From Elioraea sp. (GTDB lineage: Bacteria > Pseudomonadota > Alphaproteobacteria > Acetobacterales > Acetobacteraceae), in the NCBI RefSeq assembly GCF_022842375.1, contig NZ_JALHPR010000020.1, forward strand, positions 21,817 to 85,816: DNA of 64,000 nucleotides, in the 5' to 3' direction. The notes beneath the pieces were generated by a model. The model did not search any database. It saw nothing but the letters and a program-made list of their open reading frames with translations, and was not told the origin of the DNA. Numbering within the stretch: position 1 is the stretch's first letter; each line of letters starts with the position of its first letter. Below, in pieces: positions 25,186-43,941 of this stretch. Made by a program: the position numbers and the translations under genes.

Positions 25186-25262
25186 AGGGGTGTAGCTCAA
25201 TTGGCTAGAGCGCCGGTCTCCAAAACCGGAGGTTGGGGGTTCGAGACCCTCCACCCCTGCCA
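25186..25262 (+). tRNA. tRNA-Trp (CCA)
   Basis: 77 nt with encoded CCA. Acceptor AGGGGTG/CACCCCT, anticodon stem CCGGT/ACCGG around CTCCAAA with CCA, T arm GGGGG-TTCGAGA-CCCTC. Located before secE as in many alphaproteobacteria. Confidence 0.96.
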
Positions 25263-25282
25263 GGGTCGCCACGCCTGATGGA

Positions 25283-25338
25283 AGCCCCGCCGCGCGGCAT
25301 GCGCGGATGACGAAAGCCCCGCCGCGCGGCATGCGCGG
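25283..25338. repeat. Two copies of a 24-bp hairpin-forming repeat between tRNA-Trp and secE
   Basis: AGCCCCGCCGCGCGGCATGC with GCGG following occurs at 25283-25306 and 25315-25338. Each copy can fold through CCGCGC/GCGCGG. They may serve as RNA processing or termination signals for the tRNA transcript. Confidence 0.75.
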
Positions 25339-25398
25339 CAGCGTCGGCGCCCCCATATCGGGGGTCAGCCCTTGATCGACAGGACGTGAAGGCAGACG

Positions 25399-25596
25399 AT
25401 GGCACGACCCGATCCCGCGACGTTCGTGCGCCAGGTGCGGCAGGAAACCGCCAAGGTTACCTGGCCCTCGCGCAAGGAAACGCTGATCACCACCGGCCTG
25501 GTGTTCGCGCTCTCGATCGTTGCCGCAATCTTCTTCTTTGTGGTGGATCAGATCATCGGCCTCGGCGTGCGTACGATCTTCGGCTTCGGGGCCTGA
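25399..25596 (+). CDS. secE: Preprotein translocase subunit SecE
   Basis: 65 aa, the short single-span SecE form. The conserved amphipathic helix FVRQVRQETAKVTWPSRKET precedes one membrane helix (TTGLVFALSIVAAIFFFVV). It clamps SecY in the SecYEG channel. It is immediately followed by nusG (13 bp). Confidence 0.96.
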   Translation: MARPDPATFVRQVRQETAKVTWPSRKETLITTGLVFALSIVAAIFFFVVDQIIGLGVRTIFGFGA

Positions 25597-25609
25597 GGAG
25601 AACCAGCCC

Positions 25610-26203
25610 ATGAACACGTCAACCGATCAGGGCCTTCCCGCAGTCCGCCCCGTCGCCCCGCCCTCGGCCGCCGGGCGGAAGCGCTGGTATGTGATCCATG
25701 TCTACTCGGGCTTCGAGAAGAAGGTCGCGCAGGACATCAAAAAGCAGGCGGAGCAGAAGGGCCTCGGCGAGAAGTTCGAGGACGTGCTGGTGCCGATGGA
25801 GGAGGTCGTCGAGGTGCGCCGCGGCCAGAAGGTGTCGGGGGAGCGCAAGTTCTTCCCCGGCTACGTGCTGGTGCGCATGGAGATGACCGACGATACCTGG
25901 CACCTCGTCAAGAACACGCCGAAGGTCACGAACTTCCTCGGCGGCAAGGGGCGCCCCAGCCCGATCACCGATGGCGAGGCCGACCGCATCGTGAAGGCCG
26001 TGCAGGAGGGGGTGGAGAAGCCCCGCCCCTCCGTGGTGTTCGAGGTGGGCGAGCAGGTGCGCGTCGCCGACGGGCCGTTCACGAGCTTCCTCGGCGTCGT
26101 TGAGGAAGTCGACGAGGAGAAGGGCCGCGTGAAGGTGTCGGTCTCGATCTTCGGTCGCGCCACGCCGGTCGAGCTCGAATACGGCCAGGTCGAGAAGGTC
26201 TGA
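25610..26203 (+). CDS. nusG: Transcription termination/antitermination factor NusG
   Basis: 197 aa. The NGN domain begins RKRWYVIHVYSGFEKKVAQD and includes FFPGYVLVRMEMTDDTWHLVKNTP. The KOW domain at the C-terminus shows GEQVRVADGPFTSFLGVVEEVD. An extra Pro/Ala-rich N-terminus of about 22 residues is present. It binds RNA polymerase and Rho. ATG 25610 follows CTGAGGAG. Confidence 0.97.
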   Translation: MNTSTDQGLPAVRPVAPPSAAGRKRWYVIHVYSGFEKKVAQDIKKQAEQKGLGEKFEDVLVPMEEVVEVRRGQKVSGERKFFPGYVLVRMEMTDDTWHLVKNTPKVTNFLGGKGRPSPITDGEADRIVKAVQEGVEKPRPSVVFEVGEQVRVADGPFTSFLGVVEEVDEEKGRVKVSVSIFGRATPVELEYGQVEKV

Positions 26204-26268
26204 CGGCGCTGCGCTCGCCCAGGTTCCCGGCCTCTCGTTTCCCGGCAGAGGCCCAGCACCCCTCGGCG

Positions 26269-27153
26269 ATGCGGATGCCGACGCGCCGGCGTCTCGCCCG
26301 CGGGCTGGCTGCCGTCGGCGTGTCGCTGTTCGCCGGGGCGTCCAAGGCCTTCGGCATCACGCCCAGCTATCGGCTGGCGGTCGTGCCCTATCGCATCCCG
26401 CTCGCTGGCTGGTCGGGCGCGCCCATGCGGATCGCGGTGCTCGCCGACCTGCATGCCTGCGAACCGTTCATGCCGCCGTCGCGGATCGCGGCCATCGTCG
26501 CGCGCACCAATGCGCTGCACCCCGACATGGTGGTCCTGCCCGGCGATTTCGCGCCCGGGCTTCGCCGCCTCCGCCCCGAGGAGGGCCGCCCCGAGGACTG
26601 GGCGGCGGAACTCGCCCGCTTGCGGGCACCGCTCGGGGCCCACGCGGTCCTCGGCAACCATGACTGGTGGGAGGCAGGCGGCCCCGCGCCGATCCGTGCC
26701 GCGCTGCGCTGGGCCGGCGTTCGGGTCCACCAGAACGAGGCCGTGCCGCTCGCCCATGGCGGGCAGCGCTTCTGGCTCGCCGGCACCGACAGTGCCATGG
26801 CGCGCCCGCTCGGCGGCGGCCGCTATGCCGGGGCTGACGATCTGCCCCGCGCCCTCGGCCAGGTGACGGACGCAGCCCCCGTGATCCTGCTCGCGCATGA
26901 GCCGGAGCAGTTTCGCCGCGTGCCGGCGCGGGTGGGGCTCACCATCGCCGGCCACACCCATGGCGGGCAGGTGCGCATCCCCGTGTTCGGCAGCCCGGTG
27001 GCGCATGCCCCGCATGCCGGCCGCTATGCCCATGGCCATGTCGCCGACCGTGGGCGCCACCTCGTCGTCTCCGGCGGGCTGGGCTTCTCGGTGCTGCCGG
27101 TGCGCTTCGGCGTGCCGCCCGAGATCACCCTGATCGAGGTCGCCGCACTCTGA
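26269..27153 (+). CDS. YkuE-like calcineurin-type metallophosphoesterase
   Basis: 294 aa. An Arg-rich Tat-like leader (TRRRLARGLAAVGVSLFAGA) precedes the metallophosphoesterase core. Metal ligands lie in AVLADLHACEP, VLPGDFAPG, VLGNHDWWEAG, LLAHEPEQF and GHTHGGQVRIP. Members include the membrane-associated phosphodiesterase YkuE. It interrupts the usual nusG-rplK adjacency by about 1 kb on the same strand. Confidence 0.88.
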   Translation: MRMPTRRRLARGLAAVGVSLFAGASKAFGITPSYRLAVVPYRIPLAGWSGAPMRIAVLADLHACEPFMPPSRIAAIVARTNALHPDMVVLPGDFAPGLRRLRPEEGRPEDWAAELARLRAPLGAHAVLGNHDWWEAGGPAPIRAALRWAGVRVHQNEAVPLAHGGQRFWLAGTDSAMARPLGGGRYAGADDLPRALGQVTDAAPVILLAHEPEQFRRVPARVGLTIAGHTHGGQVRIPVFGSPVAHAPHAGRYAHGHVADRGRHLVVSGGLGFSVLPVRFGVPPEITLIEVAAL

Positions 27154-27191
27154 CGTGAGGGTGGGTGCAGGGCAGGGCGGCGTTTTCGCTC

Positions 27192-27220
27192 TGGACATGC
27201 CCCCGCCTTGCCTCTATACG
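27192..27220 (+). promoter_or_regulatory. Sigma-70 promoter of the rplKA operon
   Basis: TGGACA (27192-27197), 17-bp spacer, TATACG (27215-27220). It leaves an 85-95 nt leader before rplK, as expected for an autoregulated L11-L1 operon. Confidence 0.65.
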
Positions 27221-27287
27221 CCGCCTCCTCGCAGACACATAAGGGACGCGGGAGGGGTGCGCTCGCGCGCCCCGCTCGAACCGCGGC

Positions 27288-27303
27288 CCCCTGAAAACAG
27301 GGG
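27288..27303 (+). promoter_or_regulatory. Hairpin in the rplK leader
   Basis: CCCCTG-AAAA-CAGGGG, a perfect 6-bp stem, ends 10 bp before the rplK start and abuts the ribosome binding site. It is a candidate site for L1 translational feedback, known for rplKA in E. coli. The link is inference. Confidence 0.45.
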
Positions 27304-27313
27304 TTGAAGGCCT

Positions 27314-27748
27314 ATGGCAAAGAAGATCGTCGGCTACATCAAGCTGCAGATTCCGGCCGGAAAGGCGAACCCTTCGCCGCCCGTCGGCCCTGCGCTCGGC
27401 CAGCGCGGCTTGAACATCATGCAGTTCTGCAAGGAATTCAACGCGGCGACCCAGGGCATCGAGCCTGGCACGCCGACGCCCGTGGTGATCACCGCCTTCG
27501 CCGATCGCAGCTTCACGTTCATCACCAAGACGCCGCCGAACACCCACTTCCTGCTGAAGGCCGCCAAGATCGAGAAGGGCAGCCAGACCACGGGCAAGGG
27601 GGCCAAGGTGGGGAAGGTGACGCAGTCGCAGCTGCGCGAGATCGCCAAGGTCAAGATGAAGGACATGAACTGCTACGACGAGGAGGCAGCGATGCGGATG
27701 CTCGCGGGCTCGGCGCGGTCCATGGGTCTCGACGTGGTGGAGGGCTGA
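27314..27748 (+). CDS. rplK: 50S ribosomal protein L11
   Basis: 144 aa. [29 protein letters not shown] is the conserved N-terminal domain (thiostrepton/stringent-response region), and [10 protein letters not shown] marks the C-terminal rRNA-binding domain. Full length. It is first in the L11-L1 pair and 3 bp from rplA. Confidence 0.98.
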   Translation: MAKKIVGYIKLQIPAGKANPSPPVGPALGQRGLNIMQFCKEFNAATQGIEPGTPTPVVITAFADRSFTFITKTPPNTHFLLKAAKIEKGSQTTGKGAKVGKVTQSQLREIAKVKMKDMNCYDEEAAMRMLAGSARSMGLDVVEG

Positions 27749-27751
27749 GCG

Positions 27752-28474
27752 ATGGCAACGGCAACCGCAACCGCAACCTCCAACGCACGCGGCAAGCGCC
27801 TCGAGGGCCTGTACCAGGGCTTCGACCCGACGCGCGGCTACACGCTCGCCGAGGCCGTGAAGCTCGCCAAGGCGAACGCGAAGGCCAAGTTCGACGAGAC
27901 GATCGAGATCTCGATGAACCTCGGCATCGATCCGCGCCACGCCGACCAGAACGTCCGCGGCATGCTCAGCCTGCCCAACGGCACGGGCAAGACGCTGCGC
28001 GTCGCCGTGTTCGCCAAGGGGGCCAAGGCCGATGAGGCGCGCACCGCCGGGGCCGACATCGTCGGCGCCGAGGATCTCGCCGAGATCGTCCAGGGCGGCA
28101 AGATGGATTTCGACCGCTGCATCGCGACGCCTGACATGATGGCGCTGGTTGGCCGCCTGGGTAAGGTGCTCGGCCCCCGCGGGCTGATGCCGAACCCGAA
28201 GCTCGGCACCGTCACGATGGACGTGAAGGGTGCCGTGTCGGCCGCCAAGGCCGGCCAGGTCGAGTTCCGCGCCGAGAAGGCCGGCATCGTCCATGCCGGC
28301 ATCGGCAAGGCCTCGTTCCCCGAGGAGAAGCTCTTCGAGAACGCGAGGGCCTTCATCGAGGCGATCCAGCGCGCCAAGCCCGCGGGCGCCAAGGGCACCT
28401 ACGTCAAGAAAGTGGCCGTGTCCTCGACGATGGGCCCGGGCGTGAAGGTCGACATCGCCTCGCTGAGCGCCTGA
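27752..28474 (+). CDS. rplA: 50S ribosomal protein L1
   Basis: 240 aa, slightly longer at the N-terminus (a Thr/Ala repeat [10 protein letters not shown]) than E. coli L1. [21 protein letters not shown] is the L1 signature. It builds the L1 stalk and, in other bacteria, represses its own operon. Confidence 0.98.
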   Translation: MATATATATSNARGKRLEGLYQGFDPTRGYTLAEAVKLAKANAKAKFDETIEISMNLGIDPRHADQNVRGMLSLPNGTGKTLRVAVFAKGAKADEARTAGADIVGAEDLAEIVQGGKMDFDRCIATPDMMALVGRLGKVLGPRGLMPNPKLGTVTMDVKGAVSAAKAGQVEFRAEKAGIVHAGIGKASFPEEKLFENARAFIEAIQRAKPAGAKGTYVKKVAVSSTMGPGVKVDIASLSA

Positions 28475-28888
28475 GGCGACGGATTTCGCGCTGGCCCCCC
28501 GAGAGCGAAAAGGGGCGGGCAGCGCGTGAGGCTTGCCCGCCCGTGCCGCGAGGTGCGTGCGGGTAAAGGGGGTGGCGGCAGGGTTCTCCGTCATCCCAAC
28601 CTGTCCGAGACCGCATGTGCCGCACCCTGGTGACGGGGTCGGCTTGAAGGGGGGGGCTCCCCCCGCAGGCGGTAGACAGGGAGAACGGGTTCCGGACGTC
28701 GCGTCGATGCCGCGGAGGCTGAGGCGTGGCGCATTCCCGGTTCCTGGTCTTCTGCGTCTGGACAGGCGAACCGGGCCATGGGCCTGGCTGGCCTGAGTGT
28801 CCAGCCGGGGTCGTGGTCCATGGGAACGCGGCCGGTCGGGTGCCCCATTGTGGGGCGTCTCGGGCGGTCGCAGCAATGGAGACGGGAC
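28475..28888 (+). promoter_or_regulatory. rplJ leader: 414-nt gap with candidate L10-binding structure
   Basis: No gene is seen here. A 9-bp stem (GGGCGGGCA 28513-28521 with TGCCCGCCC 28534-28542) could end part of the rplKA transcript. Then GTTCTCC (28583-28589) pairs with GGAGAAC (28680-28686) to enclose a domain of about 104 nt with an inner G-run/C-run hairpin near 28650-28664. A long structured leader in this place fits L10(L12) autoregulation known for rplJL. The fold is by eye. Confidence 0.5.
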
Positions 28889-29407
28889 GTGGACCGTATC
28901 GAGAAGCGGGAAGCGGTTGCCTCCCTCGCCTCGGTGTTCGCCGAGACGTCGATCGTCGTCGTCACCCGCAATGCGGGCCTGACGGTGGCGGAGGTGTCGG
29001 AGCTGCGCCGGCGGATGAAGGTGGCGGGCGCGTCCTACAAGGTGGCGAAGAACCGCCTTGCCCGTCTCGCCCTTGAGGGTACCCCGTTCGACGGCATCGC
29101 GCCGCTGCTGGAGGGTCCGACCGCCCTGTCGTGGGCCAAGGATCCTGTGGCGGTGGCTAAGACGGCCGTCGAGTTCGCCAAGACCAACGAGAAGCTGGTG
29201 ATCGTGGGCGGCGCGCTTGGCGCGCAGACGCTGGACGCCGAAGGCATCAAGGCACTTGCCGCGCTGCCCTCGATCGAAGCGCTGCGGGCGAAGCTGCTCG
29301 GCCTCCTGGTTGCTCCGGCGACGCAGCTGGTCAGCGTGCTTCAGGCCCCGTCTGGGCAGGTGGTGCGGGTGCTTGCGGCATATGTCGACAAGGACGAGGC
29401 GGCCTGA
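28889..29407 (+). CDS. rplJ: 50S ribosomal protein L10
   Basis: 172 aa from GTG 28889, which matches the family start (VDRIEKREAVASLASVFAET) and has GGAG upstream; in-frame ATGs further up give unconserved residues. NAGLTVAEVSELRRRMKVAG and KVAKNRLARLAL are L10 motifs, and the C-terminal helix binds L7/L12 dimers. Confidence 0.96.
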   Translation: MDRIEKREAVASLASVFAETSIVVVTRNAGLTVAEVSELRRRMKVAGASYKVAKNRLARLALEGTPFDGIAPLLEGPTALSWAKDPVAVAKTAVEFAKTNEKLVIVGGALGAQTLDAEGIKALAALPSIEALRAKLLGLLVAPATQLVSVLQAPSGQVVRVLAAYVDKDEAA

Positions 29408-29532
29408 GGGTTTGACACCTGACGAAGGCCCGAGTGCCGCGGGGGAAGCTGCCCCAGGCGGATGCAGAAGATGGAACCGGATGGTCGCTCAAGGGCATCG
29501 CCCAGCGGCCGAGACACGAAGGAAGATGACCG

Positions 29533-29910
29533 ATGGCTGATCTTACGAAAATCGCTGACGAGATCGCGCAGCTCACGCTGCTCGAGACAGCTGAGCTGGT
29601 GAAGATGCTCGAGGAAAAGCTCGGCGTCTCCGCCGCCGCCCCCGTGGCGGTCGCGGCTGCTCCCGCCGGCGGCGCTGCCGCGCCGGTCGCCGAGGTGCAG
29701 ACCGAGTTCACCGTGATCCTGGCCAAGGCCGGCGACAAGAAGATCAACGTGATCAAGGAGATCCGCACGATCACGGGTCTCGGCCTGAAGGAGGCCAAGG
29801 ATCTCGTCGAGGGCGCGCCGAAGGAAGTGAAGGCCGGCGTGAACAAGGACGAGGCCGAGAAGATCAAGAAGATGCTCGAGGAGCAGGGTGCAGCCGTCGA
29901 GATCAAGTGA
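29533..29910 (+). CDS. rplL: 50S ribosomal protein L7/L12
   Basis: 125 aa. N-terminal dimerisation domain, Ala/Pro/Val hinge (residues about 35-55), and the C-terminal factor-binding domain [20 protein letters not shown]. It recruits translational GTPases. A 125-bp spacer separates it from rplJ. Confidence 0.98.
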   Translation: MADLTKIADEIAQLTLLETAELVKMLEEKLGVSAAAPVAVAAAPAGGAAAPVAEVQTEFTVILAKAGDKKINVIKEIRTITGLGLKEAKDLVEGAPKEVKAGVNKDEAEKIKKMLEEQGAAVEIK

Positions 29911-29931
29911 TCACGGCACGCATGACACATT

Positions 29932-30015
29932 GCACGGTTTCGGCCGTGCGCGTGATGCAGGGCGCGGCTTCGGCCGCGCCGGGACGCCGGGCGGGGGAAA
30001 CCCTCCTCCGCCCGG
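29932..30015 (+). terminator. Three consecutive hairpins between rplL and rpoB (attenuator)
   Basis: Hairpin 1 is GCACGG/CCGTGC (29932-29949). Hairpin 2 is GGCGCGGC-TTCG-GCCGCGCC (29961-29980). Hairpin 3 is CCGGGCGG/CCGCCCGG (29987-30015), followed by CCGTTTCC. All stems are perfect. The position equals the partial terminator between rplL and rpoB in E. coli, which lowers rpoBC relative to rplL. The remaining 108 bp before rpoB are unassigned. Confidence 0.6.
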
Positions 30016-30123
30016 CCGTTTCCGTTGGCGCAACCGGTCGCGCGGCGATCGATCGGGCAGGGTTCTGGTTTGCAGGCTTGGGTTTCCCAGGCCTTTGGTT
30101 TCAAGGCTGACGCGGGGGTTGCG

Positions 30124-38562
<8,439 letters not shown>

Positions 38563-38575
38563 CGCCTGGCCGGCT

Positions 38576-38606
38576 GGCAGGGCCATGCCTCACGGTAGGC
38601 CCTGCC
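38576..38606 (+). terminator. Hairpin after rpoC
   Basis: GGCAGGGCC (38576-38584) pairs perfectly with GGCCCTGCC (38598-38606) 13 bp after the rpoC stop. No clear T-run. It probably closes the rpoBC transcript, because a strong promoter follows 42 bp later. Confidence 0.55.
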
Positions 38607-38647
38607 ATGCCGGTTCGTTTCGCAGCGGCGCGGCGGCGAGGCGATGC

Positions 38648-38676
38648 TTGACAGGGGGGTGACCCCCCCGTAGTTT
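38648..38676 (+). promoter_or_regulatory. Strong sigma-70 promoter of the rpsL (str) operon with palindromic spacer
   Basis: TTGACA (38648-38653), exactly 17 bp, TAGTTT (38671-38676). The spacer is almost entirely the inverted repeat GGGGGG-TGA-CCCCCC. The leader from here to rpsL is about 205 nt (38684-38890), is GC-rich and holds no gene. Confidence 0.8.
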
Positions 38677-38890
38677 CCGCGCCCTCGACCCCGGCCGTGC
38701 AACGGTGCGGGGTTCGAGGTTTGGACATGCTTCGTTTCCGGTGCCGCTGCCCTCGTTTTCGGGTGGCCGAGGTCGGGGGCAAGTGGGCCAGCGGGCGGCG
38801 GCGCAAGCCGGGGCCCGCCTTGGCTGCGTGTTGATGGGTTTGGTCAGCGAGCGGCGGCGCCACGGGTGCTGCTCAAGCGAGAGGGTCTGG

Positions 38891-39262
38891 ATGCCGACGA
38901 TCAGCCAGCTGATCCGCAAGGAGCGCCACGACAAGCGCAAGCGGAACAAGGTGCCCGCCCTGCAGGGTTGCCCGCAGAAGCGCGGCGTCTGCACGCGCGT
39001 CTACACCACCACGCCGAAGAAGCCGAACTCGGCGCTTCGCAAGGTGGCCAAGGTGCGCCTGACGAATGGCTACGAGGTGGTGTCCTACATCCCCGGCGAG
39101 GGCCATAACCTTCAGGAACACTCGGTCGTCATGATCCGCGGCGGCCGCGTGAAGGACCTTCCGGGCGTTCGCTACCACATCATCCGCGGCGTGCTTGACA
39201 CGCAGGGCCTGCCGAAGCGCCGCCAGCGCCGTTCGCTGTACGGCGCGAAGCGGCCGAAGTGA
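38891..39262 (+). CDS. rpsL: 30S ribosomal protein S12
   Basis: 123 aa. [20 protein letters not shown] start. [22 protein letters not shown] contains Lys43 in its streptomycin-sensitive form. It is the decoding-centre protein and the first gene of the str operon here. Confidence 0.98.
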   Translation: MPTISQLIRKERHDKRKRNKVPALQGCPQKRGVCTRVYTTTPKKPNSALRKVAKVRLTNGYEVVSYIPGEGHNLQEHSVVMIRGGRVKDLPGVRYHIIRGVLDTQGLPKRRQRRSLYGAKRPK

Positions 39263-39279
39263 TCGCGAGGAGCTGAGAC

Positions 39280-39753
39280 ATGTCACGCCGCCACCGCGCA
39301 GAGAAGCGCGAAGTCCTCCCCGATCCGAAGTTCGGCGACCTTGTTCTGTCGAAGTTCATGAACGCGCTGATGTACGACGGCAAGAAGTCGACCGCCGAGG
39401 CCATCGTCTACGGCGCACTCGACGTGGTGAAGCGCCGCGTGCCGAACACCGACCCGCTGCGCGTGTTCCACGAGGCGATGGAGAACGTGAAGCCGGCCGT
39501 CGAGGTGCGCTCGCGCCGCGTCGGCGGTGCGACCTACCAGGTCCCGGTCGAGGTTCGCACCGAGCGCCGCCAGGCGCTGGCGATCCGCTGGCTGATCGAT
39601 GCGTCGCGCAAGCGTGGCGAGCATACGATGCGCGACCGGCTTTCGAACGAGCTGCTGGATGCCGCGAACAACCGAGGCTCGGCGGTGAAGAAGCGTGAGG
39701 ACACGCACCGGATGGCGGAAGCCAACCGTGCCTTCTCGCACTACCGCTGGTAA
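39280..39753 (+). CDS. rpsG: 30S ribosomal protein S7
   Basis: 157 aa. [20 protein letters not shown] and the signature [16 protein letters not shown] are typical. It nucleates the 30S head. It follows rpsL by 17 bp. The next gene is tuf; fusA is not between them. Confidence 0.98.
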   Translation: MSRRHRAEKREVLPDPKFGDLVLSKFMNALMYDGKKSTAEAIVYGALDVVKRRVPNTDPLRVFHEAMENVKPAVEVRSRRVGGATYQVPVEVRTERRQALAIRWLIDASRKRGEHTMRDRLSNELLDAANNRGSAVKKREDTHRMAEANRAFSHYRW

Positions 39754-39810
39754 CCGACCCCACCCCTGACCTGACGCTGGCCCTGACCAGACGCCCGACG
39801 GAGAACGACC

Positions 39811-41001
<1,191 letters not shown>

Positions 41002-41036
41002 AGATCGACTAGACACGAAACGAGAAGGCCGCGCGC

Positions 41037-41056
41037 GAGCGTTCCCCGGAACGCTC
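41037..41056 (+). promoter_or_regulatory. Hairpin in the rpsJ leader
   Basis: GAGCGTTCC-CC-GGAACGCTC, a 9-bp perfect repeat ending 17 bp before the rpsJ start and just before its purine-rich ribosome binding site. Could terminate tuf reads or act as an S10-operon control element. Confidence 0.5.
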
Positions 41057-41073
41057 CTCCACGCGGGGGAAGT

Positions 41074-41382
41074 ATGGACAACCAGAATATCCGCATCCGC
41101 CTGAAGGCGTACGATCACCGCGTGCTGGACAACAGCACGCGGGAGATCGTCAACACCGCGAAACGGACGGGTGCGCAGGTGCGGGGTCCGATCCCGCTGC
41201 CGACGCGGATCGAGCGTTTCACGGTGAACCGCTCGCCGCATGTCGACAAGAAGTCGCGAGAGCAGTTCGAGATCCGCACGCATCGCCGCCTTCTCGACAT
41301 CGTCGACCCGACGCCGCAGACCGTGGACGCGCTGATGAAGCTCGACCTCGCTGCCGGCGTCGACGTCGAGATCAAGCTCTGA
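41074..41382 (+). CDS. rpsJ: 30S ribosomal protein S10
   Basis: 102 aa. [20 protein letters not shown] and the signature [21 protein letters not shown]. It also serves as NusE in antitermination. First gene of the S10 operon; GGGGGAAG precedes the start. Confidence 0.98.
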   Translation: MDNQNIRIRLKAYDHRVLDNSTREIVNTAKRTGAQVRGPIPLPTRIERFTVNRSPHVDKKSREQFEIRTHRRLLDIVDPTPQTVDALMKLDLAAGVDVEIKL

Positions 41383-41392
41383 GGGCGGCGAC

Positions 41393-42073
41393 ATGCGCAC
41401 AGGCATCATCGCACGCAAGCTGGGCATGACCCGGCTGTTCACCGAGGACGGCACGCACGTGCCCGTCACCGTGCTTGTCATGGACGAGGTGCAGGTGGTT
41501 TCGCACCGCACCGCGGAGAAGGACGGCTACACGGCTGTCCAGCTCGGAATCGGGCATGCCAAGCCGAAGAACGTCAGCAAGGCCGAGCGCGGCCACTTCG
41601 CCAAGGCGAAGGTCGAGCCGAAGCACAAGATGGTCGAGTTCCGCACCGGCGCTGATGCACTGCCGGAGATTGGCGCGACGCTGAGCCCCGAGCATTTCGT
41701 GAAGGGCCAGAAGGTCGACGTCACGGGCACGACGAAGGGCAAGGGCTTCGCGGGCGCGATGAAGCGCTGGAACTTCCGCGGCCTCGAGGCGTCGCACGGC
41801 GTGTCGGTCAGCCACCGCTCGCACGGCTCGACCGGTAACCGCCAGGATCCCGGCAAGACCTTCAAGAACAAGAAAATGGCGGGCCATCTCGGTGTCGAGC
41901 AGATCACGACGCAGAATCTCGAGGTTGCCGGGATCGATGCGGCGCGCAACCTGCTGATGATCAAGGGCGCGGTGCCGGGATCGAAGGGCGCCTATGTTCT
42001 GGTGCGCGATGCGGTGAAGCATGCGCGCCCGGCCGAGGCCCCGTTCCCCGCGGCGACGAAGGCGGGAGCCTGA
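41393..42073 (+). CDS. rplC: 50S ribosomal protein L3
   Basis: 226 aa. [20 protein letters not shown] start and the signature [12 protein letters not shown], with the Gln methylation loop area [21 protein letters not shown]. It lies near the peptidyl transferase centre. 10 bp after rpsJ. Confidence 0.98.
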   Translation: MRTGIIARKLGMTRLFTEDGTHVPVTVLVMDEVQVVSHRTAEKDGYTAVQLGIGHAKPKNVSKAERGHFAKAKVEPKHKMVEFRTGADALPEIGATLSPEHFVKGQKVDVTGTTKGKGFAGAMKRWNFRGLEASHGVSVSHRSHGSTGNRQDPGKTFKNKKMAGHLGVEQITTQNLEVAGIDAARNLLMIKGAVPGSKGAYVLVRDAVKHARPAEAPFPAATKAGA

Positions 42074-42074
42074 G

Positions 42075-42746
42075 ATGCCAGAGGACAAGACGGCCGAGGA
42101 CCAGACGATGAAGCAGGACGTGATCACCCTGGCCAACGAGAAGGCCGGTGAGATCGACCTTCCCGAGGCGCTGTTCGGTGCTGCCCCGCGGGCTGACATC
42201 ATGGCGCGCGTGGTGCATTGGCAGCTCGCCAAGCGCCGTGCCGGCACCCACAAGGTGAAGGGCATGGGCGAGGTCAGCGGCACGACCAAGAAGCCCTACA
42301 AGCAGAAGGGCACGGGCAATGCCCGCCATGGCTCGCTGCGCAGCCCGCAGTTCCGCACCGGCGGCGTGGTGCACGGCCCGGTCGTGCGCGATCATGGCTA
42401 TGACCTGCCGAAGAAGGTGCGTCGCCTCGGCCTGATCTCCGCGCTGTCGCAGAAGAAGGCCGAGGGCAAGCTCGTGGTGCTCGATGCCGCTGCGTCGGAG
42501 GCTGGCAAGACGGCGGCGTTGAGGAAGCAGGTCTCGGCGCTCGGGTGGACCTCGGCGCTGGTGATCGACGGTGCGGCGGTCGACGCGCAGTTCCTGCGCG
42601 CGGCACGGAACATCCCCGGCCTCGACGTGCTGCCGACGATGGGTGCGAATGTCTACGACATCCTCCGTCATGACGTTCTCGCGGTGACCAAGGCGGGGCT
42701 CGAGACCTTGAAGGTGCGCCTCGGGCTTGAGGAGAAGCGGGCATGA
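42075..42746 (+). CDS. rplD: 50S ribosomal protein L4
   Basis: 223 aa from ATG 42075, directly after the rplC stop; ATG 42108 ([15 protein letters not shown]) is an alternative that gives 212 aa and matches the usual family start more closely. [21 protein letters not shown] is the exit-tunnel loop. Confidence 0.96.
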   Translation: MPEDKTAEDQTMKQDVITLANEKAGEIDLPEALFGAAPRADIMARVVHWQLAKRRAGTHKVKGMGEVSGTTKKPYKQKGTGNARHGSLRSPQFRTGGVVHGPVVRDHGYDLPKKVRRLGLISALSQKKAEGKLVVLDAAASEAGKTAALRKQVSALGWTSALVIDGAAVDAQFLRAARNIPGLDVLPTMGANVYDILRHDVLAVTKAGLETLKVRLGLEEKRA

Positions 42747-43084
42747 GCGCGCAATCGCAGCAGCGTGCGGCGGGGCGCCTCGCCCCGATTACGCGCGAGA
42801 AGATGTACCAGATCATCCGCAGCCCCATCATCACCGAGAAGGCGACGGCGATGTCCGCCGCCAACCAGGTGGTGTTCCGCGTGCCGCTCGGCGCTTCCAA
42901 GCCCGAGATCAAGCAGGCGGTCGAGGGGCTGTTCGGGGTGAAGGTCGCGGCGGTCAACACGCTCGTGGCCAAGGGCAAGACCAAGCGGTTCAAGGGCCGG
43001 CCCGGCAAGCGTCCGGACGTCAAGAAGGCGATGGTGCGGCTTGCACCCGGCTTCTCGATCGACCTGACGACCGGCTTGGCCTGA
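42743..43084 (+). CDS. rplW: 50S ribosomal protein L23
   Basis: 113 aa. [22 protein letters not shown] is the signature. The N-terminus carries about 20 extra residues compared with E. coli. The ATG overlaps the rplD stop. L23 is the docking site for trigger factor and SRP at the tunnel exit. Confidence 0.97.
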   Translation: MSAQSQQRAAGRLAPITREKMYQIIRSPIITEKATAMSAANQVVFRVPLGASKPEIKQAVEGLFGVKVAAVNTLVAKGKTKRFKGRPGKRPDVKKAMVRLAPGFSIDLTTGLA

Positions 43085-43100
43085 GGCAGGAGCGGGAACG

Positions 43101-43934
43101 ATGGCGCTCAAGACATTCAAGCCGGTCACGCCGAGCCTTCGCGGCACGGTGCTGGTCGACCGCTCCGAGCTCTGGAAGGGCAAGCCCGTCAAGGGCCTGA
43201 CCGAGGGCAAGTCGAGCTCGGGCGGGCGCAACAACCACGGCCGCACCACGGTGCGGTTCCGCGGCGGCGGCCACAAGCAGAGCTACCGGATCGTTGACTT
43301 CAAGCGGCGCAAGTTCGACGTCGCGGCGACGGTGGAGCGGCTGGAGTACGATCCGAACCGCACGGCGTGGATCGCGCTGCTGAAATACGCCGATGGCGAG
43401 CTCGCCTACATCCTGGCACCGCAGCGCCTCAAGGCGGGCGACATGGTGATCTCGGGTGCCAAGGCCGACATCAAGCCGGGCAACGCGATGCCGATGGGTG
43501 CGATCCCGGTGGGAACGATCATCCACAACATCGAGATGAAGCCGGGTGCCGGCGGCAAGCTTGCGCGAGCGGCGGGCACCTACGCCCAGCTCGTCGGCAA
43601 GGATGCAGGCTATGCGCAGATCAAGCTCTCCTCCGGCGAGCTTCGCGTGGTCCGCGCCGAGTGCATGGCGACGGTCGGTGCCGTATCGAACCCGGACAAC
43701 AGCAACGTCCAGATCGGCAAGGCCGGCCGCCAGCGCTGGCTCGGCCGCCGCCCGCACAACCGCGGCGTCACGATGAACCCGATCGACCATCCACATGGTG
43801 GCGGGGAGGGCCGTACCTCGGGTGGCCGCCATCCGGTCACGCCGTGGGGCAAGCCGACGAAGGGTGCGAAGACGCGCCACAACAAGCAGACCGACCGGCT
43901 GATCATCCGCCGGCGCAACGCGACGAAGGGCTGA
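43101..43934 (+). CDS. rplB: 50S ribosomal protein L2
   Basis: 277 aa. Contains [21 protein letters not shown] and the C-terminal [21 protein letters not shown] with the conserved His of the peptidyl transferase region. Full length. Confidence 0.98.
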   Translation: MALKTFKPVTPSLRGTVLVDRSELWKGKPVKGLTEGKSSSGGRNNHGRTTVRFRGGGHKQSYRIVDFKRRKFDVAATVERLEYDPNRTAWIALLKYADGELAYILAPQRLKAGDMVISGAKADIKPGNAMPMGAIPVGTIIHNIEMKPGAGGKLARAAGTYAQLVGKDAGYAQIKLSSGELRVVRAECMATVGAVSNPDNSNVQIGKAGRQRWLGRRPHNRGVTMNPIDHPHGGGEGRTSGGRHPVTPWGKPTKGAKTRHNKQTDRLIIRRRNATKG

Positions 43935-43941
43935 GCACGCC

